A stretch of 14,809 bases of DNA. It comes from CAZECE01 sp964510525. Lineage in GTDB: Bacteria; Pseudomonadota; Gammaproteobacteria; Pseudomonadales; JANQJO01. Shown piece by piece: positions 7,580 through 14,176 of this stretch. The notes under the pieces were generated by a model. The model ran no database searches, was not told the DNA's origin, and saw only the letters and a program-made list of their open reading frames with translations. How positions within the stretch are numbered: position 1 is the stretch's first letter; each line of letters opens with the position of its first letter. The stretch is taken from positions 1-14,809 of the forward strand of contig CAZECE010000034.1 of the NCBI GenBank assembly GCA_964510525.1, read 5' to 3'. The translations under genes were made by a program, and so were the position numbers.

Positions 7580-7621
7580 ACCCCTAACCCGTGATAATAA
7601 TAGTTATCACGGGTTAGGGGT
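7580..7621. terminator. Perfect 18-bp hairpin, putative terminator between the peptidase and LOV-kinase genes
   Basis: Bases 7580-7597 pair without mismatch with 7604-7621 (arms beginning ACCCCTAACCC and ending GGGTTAGGGGT), with a 6-base loop, TAATAG. It lies 49 bp after the peptidase stop and 68 bp before the kinase start, all on the minus strand. It therefore most likely ends the upstream operon and insulates the kinase operon. The run after the stem on the minus strand (TTGTCTATACTAAAG) is not a true U-tract, so a classical Rho-independent terminator is only one reading. A protein-binding or RNA-stabilising site is another. Confidence 0.6.
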
Positions 7622-7669
7622 GTTAGGGATGGGTAAACATAGGCTTTTGCCACCAAGATCATTATCTTT

Positions 7670-8329
7670 CTAAATACTATTAAAGATGGAACCCTCTATT
7701 GAAACGTCGAGTGATTTTCCAGGCCCACAATTATTGCTGAAATATGGGTGTCTTAAGTAATCATTATGAAAGAAAAATATCGTATCATTTTTTACTTTTT
7801 CTATGGGTAAGCCCATTGCTTCTGCGGTTAGATGCACATGCTGAATTGCTCGGCACTCAGTTAACTGCTCATTATGTACATCAATACCATTTTCATATCC
7901 CGTGATATGCATGACTTCATGCGTAAATAAAAGTAAAGCGTACTTATCTCTTCCATTCACTGAATATGGATCCTTAATGTATTGTTTTAGTGCCTTGCAC
8001 CACCCATATCTAATGACTATTTCACCAGTTTTAGGATAAGCCCAGCCGTCCCTATAAATGCCGACGCTATCTTCAAATAGTTCACTGATTGGGGTTGTGC
8101 AGCGCACTGAAGCTTTCGGATTTGCGGATATTGCCAGAGCTGTTTTTGTAAGGAAATATTCGAAACGCCATTGCGCAGTACCTAACCACATAGTAATAAT
8201 TATCAGAATTACCAAAGCAACTGTGTATTTTTGATCAAATCCTTTTGTTATTTTTGACTTTATGTTTCGGAAAAACAGTTGTTTTATGAGTAAGATAGAA
8301 AAAAAAATGGCAAAACCAAGATAAAACAT
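7670..8329 (-). CDS. Membrane-anchored HExxH metallopeptidase-like protein, unknown family
   Basis: I do not recognise the family. Counted from a TTG codon at 8347 (225 residues), two hydrophobic segments at about 8-26 and 42-58 are probable membrane helices with a basic loop between them. The remaining part carries THEVMH (HExxH at 143-147) and a Glu 17 residues after the second His (TEC, Glu164), the arrangement of gluzincin-type zinc peptidases. With both helices crossing, the active part would lie on the same side as the N-terminus. Four or so cysteines (for example CGPG near 207) are present. The ATG at 8329 is 21 bases after the stop of the YheT-like gene; the TTG at 8347 is only 3 bases after it. 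Either start keeps both helices and indicates co-translation with the hydrolase. The substrate is unknown. Confidence 0.75.
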   Translation of the reverse strand: MFYLGFAIFFSILLIKQLFFRNIKSKITKGFDQKYTVALVILIIITMWLGTAQWRFEYFLTKTALAISANPKASVRCTTPISELFEDSVGIYRDGWAYPKTGEIVIRYGWCKALKQYIKDPYSVNGRDKYALLLFTHEVMHITGYENGIDVHNEQLTECRAIQHVHLTAEAMGLPIEKVKNDTIFFFHNDYLRHPYFSNNCGPGKSLDVSIEGSIFNSI

Positions 8330-8350
8330 GCCTCTTTTATACCTCAAATT

Positions 8351-9328
8351 TTAGATAATACATCCAATCCACTCCAGAATACGTTCTTCCACATAATATT
8401 CGGAGCCAGTATAAAACCCAACGTGCCCACCATAGGAATTAAGCTCTAAAGTCACGGCATGGCTCAGCTCCCCTTCCCTTGGCAAAACCTCTTTATTCAT
8501 GAAAGGATCATCCGTGGCTTGTATGATTAATGTGGGTGTCGTTATCGTGTTTAAATAATACCGACTACTGCATTTTTGATAATAATCTTCAGCGGATTCA
8601 AACCCGTTAAGAGGCGCAACAACTTGATGATCATAGTCCCAAAAAGAGGTAAATTTTTTGTTATAGGGAACACTGGACAGTACCTCAGCCTGTTCAGGAT
8701 GGCTTTTTTTCAAAAACCTATATCGCTCAGATTGATACCGTCGGAGTTCTTTTAATAAGTGCCCACGATAAATACGACTGATGCCAGTATCCAGGTGTGA
8801 AGCACATACATCCAAACGCAACGGCACAGATACCGCTACCGCCGTTTTCAAGTGGTTATTCGCACTTTCCCCTAAATATTTGAGTAAGACATTGCCTCCC
8901 AGTGAAAAACCAATCGCGATCCATTGGCGATTTGGGTATAAATCGGATAAATAACGAACAATCTCCGATACATCATCACTCGAACCGGAATGGTAGGTTC
9001 GTGCTCGGTTGTTGGGCTCTTTAGCCCCTCGCATATTCATTGCAACCGATGCGTAACCTGCTGCAGACAACTTCTTTTGTAAGCCCAGGATATAGGGGGA
9101 ATCAGCGCTGCCAGATAAGCCGTGAATCAATAAGACACCTATTTCAGATTCTTGTTCAGATTCATGATGCATAGACTCCAAAAGTATTTGATCGCCATCG
9201 CTCAGGGTCACCCAGTGGTCAGTTCGCTTTGGTATGAATACACGTCTTGTTTTTGCTGGCCAAATGGTTTGTAAATGAGGGTTACGCCACCTAAAATTGG
9301 GAGTGAAGTCAGTCTGATAAATTGGCAT
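8351..9328 (-). CDS. yheT: YheT-family alpha/beta hydrolase
   Basis: This 325-residue protein has the family N-terminus (NPHLQTIWP, 16-24), the oxyanion region LLIHGLSGSADSPY (66-79) and the NMRG turn (98-101). The catalytic triad is nucleophile Ser142 in GFSLGGN, Asp in ATDDPF (273/274), and His302 in GGHVGF. The length is normal for the family. No signal peptide is seen, so it is cytosolic or membrane-peripheral. Members are esterase-like serine hydrolases whose physiological substrate is poorly known. It is the first gene of a two-gene unit with the metallopeptidase-like protein, from which it is separated by a few bases. It is divergent from the orphan gene at 9466, across a 137-bp gap. 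Confidence 0.93.
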   Translation of the reverse strand: MPIYQTDFTPNFRWRNPHLQTIWPAKTRRVFIPKRTDHWVTLSDGDQILLESMHHESEQESEIGVLLIHGLSGSADSPYILGLQKKLSAAGYASVAMNMRGAKEPNNRARTYHSGSSDDVSEIVRYLSDLYPNRQWIAIGFSLGGNVLLKYLGESANNHLKTAVAVSVPLRLDVCASHLDTGISRIYRGHLLKELRRYQSERYRFLKKSHPEQAEVLSSVPYNKKFTSFWDYDHQVVAPLNGFESAEDYYQKCSSRYYLNTITTPTLIIQATDDPFMNKEVLPREGELSHAVTLELNSYGGHVGFYTGSEYYVEERILEWIGCII

Positions 9329-9341
9329 GGGAAAATTCTAT

Positions 9342-9379
9342 ACAGTTATAGCGGTTATAGAGTTGTTGTCACAGTTATA
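9342..9379. promoter_or_regulatory. Three GTTATA repeats in the divergent promoter gap
   Basis: GTTATA occurs at 9345-9350, 9354-9359 and 9374-9379. Two copies extend to ACAGTTATA (9342-9350, 9371-9379). They lie 15-50 bp upstream of the yheT-like start and within the 137-bp gap shared with the divergent orphan gene. On the minus strand they read TATAAC, so they may simply be -10-like boxes. A tandem operator is the other possibility. Confidence 0.35.
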
Positions 9380-9465
9380 AGAAGACTTAATTAGGATATA
9401 ACGTATTGAAGGTAATGGTGAAGGTGATATTATAAGCACTCATTTTTGCTGACACATGATTGTAA

Positions 9466-10716
9466 ATGACTAATACGCCAATAAATAAAAGCGTTGTCTT
9501 GAGGGCCACTCAAACGCACCAAACCGGGCAAAATAACGAGCCTACTACTCACCCGTTATCAAAAAACGCAAAAAAAATTGGGCGCATCAAAAAACTCGGC
9601 GCCTTGCTTTTAACTGGGTTATCTAGCATCAAGTCGAGTGCTCGTGTCAATAATCGATTGAATGAACCTAGCCAGACGCGTTTTTTAACTCAGATTGAAA
9701 CGCGACACGCTGTAGCAAAAAATTTTTTTATACCTTCCAAAAGCCCTGATTCTCTTAATCCTGCTTTTGTAAATAACAACGATGCTCAATTTGATGAATT
9801 AGATGAACTTGTCATTGATTGGCAACATGAATGGGGATTTAACGATTTTGTTAAGGATAGAATCCCTGTTTGGCAGAACCAAGGCCCATTAGATCTTGAA
9901 AAATTGGATCAGGAAATTAAAGATAAATATGAACTTGATGCTTTTTATGAATCCCTTGAGAAGACTACTCTTCCAAAGTCTGTTCGCTTTAAGCCTGTTG
10001 AGCTACCGCCTATAAAGAATAACGAAAACGAATCAAAACGTAAAAAACGGCCTTATCCAAAAACAGAAACCAGAAAAATTTTGACGTCTGATGAAATTAA
10101 AGAAAAAATTAATCTGCTTCAAAAAAATAGTCTTTCAGATTACAACCAATACAAGCTTTCAGCTGAACAAGCAGTCTTCCATGAAGTGCGCACTGATGAA
10201 GAGTTTGCAATAAAATCTCTAAAAAAAACAATTTCTAAATTTATGAAATCTAAACCCATGCAAGCCCCCACCCCTTTAGAGGTTGGCGAACTGTTAGGGC
10301 TTCCCTTGGATGTTGTAATAAACCCCGACTTTCCAAAAAATTTACAGTATTCTGATTTTTGTAAGGATAATTGGGCAGAAAATCGAATTACCATAGCCTC
10401 ATTTTTTAAGTTGAATCGGGCTAAAGCTAATGGGTCTCGTGAGCGGTGGGCTATCATCGATAATGCCATTCAAACTCAGGGGCGACGTGTTGCAAATCCA
10501 GAGCTAGAAGAACAAAATTACGCGCAAGCGCGTTTAGAGCCTCAAGAAAACTCTTTTGAAGAAAGCTATTTAAGCAAAATAAACTCAATAGACATTGAAA
10601 CTGAATACCCTGAACCACGCTATTCAGTAATCGACAGCATGTTTGATAATATCAAAACTTTTTCAAATACCATGCGCGATGGCATTGCTTGGTTTTTTGA
10701 TGTGCCTGAGCGTTAG
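9466..10716 (+). CDS. Orphan 416-residue hydrophilic protein, no recognised domain
   Basis: I do not recognise this protein. It is highly charged and rich in Lys, Glu, Asn and Ser, with only one weak hydrophobic stretch, LGALLLTGL (44-52), in a basic N-terminal region. A second basic cluster, KRKKRPYPK, lies at 191-199. The middle and C-terminal parts look mostly helical, with scattered aromatic residues (for example DWQHEWGF 118-125). No catalytic motif, repeat or cysteine-rich region stands out. The coding sequence is visibly more AT-rich than the MFS and pirin genes beside it, which hints at separate acquisition. No Shine-Dalgarno is evident before the ATG. Its last 65 bases overlap the 3' end of the convergent MFS gene. 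The long open frame supports a real gene; its function is unknown. Confidence 0.75.
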   Translation: MTNTPINKSVVLRATQTHQTGQNNEPTTHPLSKNAKKIGRIKKLGALLLTGLSSIKSSARVNNRLNEPSQTRFLTQIETRHAVAKNFFIPSKSPDSLNPAFVNNNDAQFDELDELVIDWQHEWGFNDFVKDRIPVWQNQGPLDLEKLDQEIKDKYELDAFYESLEKTTLPKSVRFKPVELPPIKNNENESKRKKRPYPKTETRKILTSDEIKEKINLLQKNSLSDYNQYKLSAEQAVFHEVRTDEEFAIKSLKKTISKFMKSKPMQAPTPLEVGELLGLPLDVVINPDFPKNLQYSDFCKDNWAENRITIASFFKLNRAKANGSRERWAIIDNAIQTQGRRVANPELEEQNYAQARLEPQENSFEESYLSKINSIDIETEYPEPRYSVIDSMFDNIKTFSNTMRDGIAWFFDVPER

Positions 10717-12310
10717 ATGGATGTCCAATAAAATGCATCACCTCAGGTCGCTTATCACCACTGTGAAAGGCATACACTGTTTCCTGAACGGCTTTGTCCT
10801 CACCGCTCACACGCTCATGATGCCTTAAATGATCAGCCCAAGAATTTTCCATAAAATGCTCAATGAAGCGTCCTTTTTGCGCAACATCCTCGTAGACACC
10901 CCAGTTATAAGCCCCCTGCCTTTTCCGCGCCGCTTGCATTCTATAGATACTGCTTAAAAAGCCTGCTCGATCTTCCTCTTTAATAAGATAGGCAACCTGA
11001 ATAATGACCGGGCCAACATCATGGCTCACTGAGGTGTTAACCATGGGGGCCGGCCAATGCTGCGATGGGGTTAAATCCAAATCAGCACCCTGCTGCAACC
11101 TGGATCGATAAGAAAAGAAGATAAAACCCATCCCGCCAAGAGCGGCGATGAACACAGACGTTTGAATGCTGGTTGCATCGGCGACCATACCCCAAAGGGC
11201 TGAGCCCAAACTCATACTGCCGTAAAAAACCATCATAAACAGCGCCAAACCTCGAGCTTTAATCCAATCTGGTAACGCTTGTTGGGCGGAAACATTGACG
11301 CTGGCCAACACCAAAATCCAACTCATGCCAAACACAAAACCGGCCATCAGCGCCAATAATTTAGAGGCCGCGAAGGCAAAAAATCCCGTTACCAAACAGG
11401 TTCCAAAAGATCCCAGTGCGACCAACTGATTGGCACTCATGCGTTGCTTCAGTTTCGGTAAAAACAGTGCACCAATGACCGCACCAAACCCAGTGAGCGC
11501 CATCAGAAATCCATAATAGGCGGCATCGCCACCCAATAGGTCTTTGGCAATGATCGGCAACAAGCCCCAATACGCGTTGGCAAAAAACATGAAACCCAAT
11601 ACGTGCCACATGGTCGCTTTTAAGGGCGCACTGTGGCTTGCGTAACTCACCCCTGACCTCATCGCCGAGAAAAATCGTTCTTTCGGCAGAGCTGCATTAT
11701 TTTGAGTGAGTTGGTTTTGAGACGTTTGGTATTGCCACCATTTTAAAACCAAGACGATAAACACAATACACAGCACATTCACAATGAACGGAAACGCAAT
11801 ACCATAGGTAGTAATCAACATACCCGCTAACGCTGGCCCGATAGCACGACTGAGATTGATACTGATGCCGCCCAGGGCAACCGCTTGAGGGAGTTCGGAT
11901 TTTGGCACCATATTGGGTATCACCGCCTGCCAAGCCGGTGCTGAGAACGCCATACCCGCGCCCAATAAAAAGGTGAACAATAATAAAGACGTCGCTGAAA
12001 CCCATTCATACCACACCATCAAGGCAAACACAGAGGCTGCCAGAAACATGCAGAGAGTGGTGACTAACAACAACTGGCGTCGGTTGTAAATATCACCCAA
12101 AGCTCCTGCCGGTAATGCAAACAAAAAGATGGGCAACGTCGTGATGCTCTGCACCAAGGACACCATAAACGGAGAATCGGAAAGGCTGGTCATCATCCAT
12201 CCCGCACCCACGGCATGAATCCATGAGCCGATCGTAGAAACCAATGAGGCCAGCCATAAAATGGCAAAAGTCCTGTGTTTAAAGGGCGACAACGCCGTCG
12301 ATTGCGTCAT
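10652..12310 (-). CDS. MFS exporter (MFS_3 / EntS-like) with C-terminal alpha/beta-barrel-like domain
   Basis: Residues 1-403 are a major facilitator of the MFS_3 type, the group with the enterobactin exporter EntS. There are about 10-12 hydrophobic helices, the motif-A-like loop GALGDIYNRRQL (69-80), and the family stretch FSAPAWQAVIPNMVP (122-136). A cytoplasmic loop lies at about 190-230. Residues 433-530 form a soluble domain (QVAYLIKEEDRAGFLS ... RFIEHFMENSWADHLRHHERV) like the dimeric alpha/beta-barrel tail often found in this transporter group. The product probably exports a small molecule by proton antiport; the substrate is unknown. The start lies 4 bp after the pirin stop, so the two genes are surely co-transcribed. 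The last ~20 residues are not family-like and run into the convergent orphan gene. Confidence 0.9.
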   Translation of the reverse strand: MTQSTALSPFKHRTFAILWLASLVSTIGSWIHAVGAGWMMTSLSDSPFMVSLVQSITTLPIFLFALPAGALGDIYNRRQLLLVTTLCMFLAASVFALMVWYEWVSATSLLLFTFLLGAGMAFSAPAWQAVIPNMVPKSELPQAVALGGISINLSRAIGPALAGMLITTYGIAFPFIVNVLCIVFIVLVLKWWQYQTSQNQLTQNNAALPKERFFSAMRSGVSYASHSAPLKATMWHVLGFMFFANAYWGLLPIIAKDLLGGDAAYYGFLMALTGFGAVIGALFLPKLKQRMSANQLVALGSFGTCLVTGFFAFAASKLLALMAGFVFGMSWILVLASVNVSAQQALPDWIKARGLALFMMVFYGSMSLGSALWGMVADATSIQTSVFIAALGGMGFIFFSYRSRLQQGADLDLTPSQHWPAPMVNTSVSHDVGPVIIQVAYLIKEEDRAGFLSSIYRMQAARKRQGAYNWGVYEDVAQKGRFIEHFMENSWADHLRHHERVSGEDKAVQETVYAFHSGDKRPEVMHFIGHPSNAQAHQKTKQCHRAWYLKKF

Positions 12311-12314
12311 GGGT

Positions 12315-13019
12315 TTAATCTAACGTTTTAATATCAAATAAAATGACCTCGGCGTCTTGGCCTTCCGATAGAATGATTTCGGATTCCTCTCGTATGGCAA
12401 CGCCATCGCCGGCTTCGAGAGGCTGGTCATTGAGGGTAACGGCACCGCGGGCGATGTGCACCCATTGCGCTCGACTGGCGGATGGCTTAAAAACAATGGG
12501 CTCGAGATTGATTAAAGCAACGTACATATCCACATCTTGATGCAAACTCACGGAATCTTCACGACCATCGCGTGAAGCGACCAAACGAAACTGCCCTGTT
12601 TTGTCGGCATCCGAAAAAGTTTTTTGCTCATACCCAGGTTCAATGCCTTTGGATTCGGGTAAAAACCAAATCTGTAGAAAATGTACCGGGTCTGTTTTGG
12701 AGTGGTTAAACTCACTGTGGGTAATGCCCGTGCCAGCACTTAAACGTTGAACTTCTCCAGGCCGAATGATGGAACCATTCCCCATCGAGTCCTTATGCTC
12801 CAAGCTGCCTTCCAGAACATAGGAGATGATTTCCATATCGGCATGCGGGTGGGTGCCAAAACCAGCCCCAGGCGCAACAACATCGTCATTAATGACTCTC
12901 AGGCTTTCAAAGCCCATGTGATTTTGATCAAAATAATGTCCAAATGAGAAGGTATGCTGACTCTTAAGCCAGCCCAAATCCGTAGGGCCTCTTTCATGAC
13001 TTTTGCGAACACTTAACAT
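12315..13019 (-). CDS. Pirin-family cupin protein (YhhW-like)
   Basis: This 234-residue bicupin of the pirin family opens with the N-terminal signature RGPTDLGWLKSQHTFSFGHY. The metal site is complete: His57 and His59 in GTHPHADMEI, and His101 and Glu103 in GTGITHSEFNH. Bacterial homologues such as YhhW bind a divalent metal and show quercetin 2,3-dioxygenase activity in vitro, but the natural role is uncertain. The length is typical. It is the first gene of a pair with the MFS exporter (4-bp gap), a common kind of arrangement for cupin and efflux genes that might handle an aromatic compound. It is divergent from the yfcH-like gene across 84 bp. No strong ribosome site is visible (GAGCGTAAAGAAT before ATG). 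Confidence 0.94.
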   Translation of the reverse strand: MLSVRKSHERGPTDLGWLKSQHTFSFGHYFDQNHMGFESLRVINDDVVAPGAGFGTHPHADMEIISYVLEGSLEHKDSMGNGSIIRPGEVQRLSAGTGITHSEFNHSKTDPVHFLQIWFLPESKGIEPGYEQKTFSDADKTGQFRLVASRDGREDSVSLHQDVDMYVALINLEPIVFKPSASRAQWVHIARGAVTLNDQPLEAGDGVAIREESEIILSEGQDAEVILFDIKTLD

Positions 13020-13094
13020 ATTCTTTACGCTCTTTTTATGTAGATAAATCTTTACTCAAATTTATGCAGACAAATGGTACAAGCCATTTTAAAT

Positions 13095-13099
13095 GGAGA
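13095..13099 (+). promoter_or_regulatory. Ribosome-binding site that fixes the yfcH start
   Basis: GGAGA at 13095-13099 lies four bases before the ATG at 13104. This supports MNILITGGTGFIG as the true N-terminus rather than the in-frame ATG at 13074, which would add ten residues ahead of the Rossmann motif. Confidence 0.8.
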
Positions 13100-13103
13100 C
13101 AAT

Positions 13104-14006
13104 ATGAACATACTGATAACCGGAGGCACCGGCTTTATTGGTAGCGCTTTATGCGACCATCTTTTAGCGCAACAACACACACTCACGGTTGTATCGCGAA
13201 AAACGGTTCACAATCGCACTGACATAACCTTTATTCAACACATCGGTGACATCGATGCCGACTCTTCTTTTGATGTGGTAATCAACCTCGCTGGCGAGCC
13301 AATTGCCGACAAACGTTGGTCAGAAAAACAAAAGCAGGTAATTTTAAGTAGCCGATTAGACACCACAAAAGCGATTATAGCCTATCTTCAAACCGCGAAG
13401 TCTCAACCCAAGCTTTTGATCAGTGCTTCGGCTATTGGTTTTTATGGTATCCAATCCAACACAGCCTCTTTCACAGCTTCCATCGATGAATCTGGATCGT
13501 CTGATGAGAGCTTTGCATCCCAACTGTGCCTAAAATGGGAAGAAGCCGCCCTTCAAGCTCAGGAGCTGGGCATTCGAACCTGCTTGCTGCGTATTGGTAT
13601 TGTTCTCGGTCCGAAAGGGGGAGCGCTTAAAAAGATGTTACCGCCATTTAAACTGGGCTTAGGCGGAAAAATCGGCGATGGATCACAATGGATGCCTTGG
13701 ATTCATCGTGATGACCTGATCCGTATTATGGATTTTTGCATCCAAGAAGACACCCTTTCAGGCCCAATCAACTGCACAGCTCCCAACCCCGTAACGAATC
13801 TTGAATTCAGCAAAGCACTTGGTAAGGCCTTAAACCGCCCGACGATATTGCCCATGCCGGCTGCTGTGGTTAAAACTTTGATGGGGCAAATGGGAGAGGA
13901 ATTATTGCTCTCGGGGAAAAAAGTGGTTCCACAAAAGTTAGCAAATTCAGGCTTTCAATTTGAGTTTGAGCAGGTGCTACCCGCTCTTCAGAATGCTGTT
14001 AAATGA
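13104..14006 (+). CDS. yfcH: YfcH-type epimerase, SDR39U1/TIGR01777 family
   Basis: This 300-residue extended short-chain dehydrogenase-like protein begins with the nucleotide-binding motif TGGTGFIG (residues 6-13). The family blocks follow: VINLAGEPIADKRWSE, the SASAIGFYG segment in the active-site region (without a canonical YxxxK), RIGIVLGPKGGALKKMLPPFKLGLGG, and WIHRDDL. The C-terminal DUF1731 region is intact (RPTILPMPAAVVKTLMGQMGEELLLSGKKVVPQKL). Members are predicted NAD(P)-dependent epimerases or reductases with no firm substrate. The start is chosen for its GGAGA site and fit to the family. It stands alone on its strand, divergent from pirin and convergent with yceH. No classic terminator follows; the inverted repeat pair at 14066-14176 is the nearest structure. 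Confidence 0.94.
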   Translation: MNILITGGTGFIGSALCDHLLAQQHTLTVVSRKTVHNRTDITFIQHIGDIDADSSFDVVINLAGEPIADKRWSEKQKQVILSSRLDTTKAIIAYLQTAKSQPKLLISASAIGFYGIQSNTASFTASIDESGSSDESFASQLCLKWEEAALQAQELGIRTCLLRIGIVLGPKGGALKKMLPPFKLGLGGKIGDGSQWMPWIHRDDLIRIMDFCIQEDTLSGPINCTAPNPVTNLEFSKALGKALNRPTILPMPAAVVKTLMGQMGEELLLSGKKVVPQKLANSGFQFEFEQVLPALQNAVK

Positions 14007-14065
14007 TCTTTATGTAACAACACCACTTCAAATTTTCTGAACGTCACCCCACAATCTAGCAAGAG

Positions 14066-14176
14066 CGTCATCCCAAATTTGATTTGGGGTCCAAGGCGGT
14101 GAGCACGATATTACTGCGAGGGTGATCCTGCATGGGAGCAATACCCCCTGGATGCCAGATCAAGTCTGGCATGACG
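14066..14176. repeat. Inverted pair of palindromic repeats (REP/MITE-like element)
   Basis: Two related ~28-base units face each other: 14066-14096 (CGTCATCCCAAATTTG then ATTTGGGGTCCAAGG) and, inverted, about 14146-14176 (TGGATGCCAGATC then AAGTCTGGCATGACG). Each is itself a hairpin: CCCAAAT/ATTTGGG at 14072-14088, and TGCCAGA/TCTGGCA at 14153-14171. The outer ends CGTCAT and ATGACG are perfect inverted termini of a 111-bp element, and the inner ends TCCAAGG and CCTGGA also match. Similar CGTCATNCC-NNN-TTGAT repeats are widespread intergenic elements in proteobacteria. Here the element lies between the convergent yfcH and yceH genes, may act as a bidirectional terminator, and supplies the yceH stop codon. 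Confidence 0.75.

Noticed and set aside
7344..7580. Alternative minus-strand frame overlapping the LOV kinase start
   Set aside because: It is out of frame with the kinase, lacks a ribosome site and has no recognisable features. The kinase frame is fully supported by its domains.
11361..12005. Two further minus-strand frames inside the MFS gene
   Set aside because: They overlap the exporter in another frame, are short, and have no domain signature. The MFS reading frame is continuous and family-like.
13074..13103. Upstream ATG adding ten residues to the yfcH-like protein
   Set aside because: The GGAGA site and the family N-terminus (MNILITGGTGFIG) favour the ATG at 13104.
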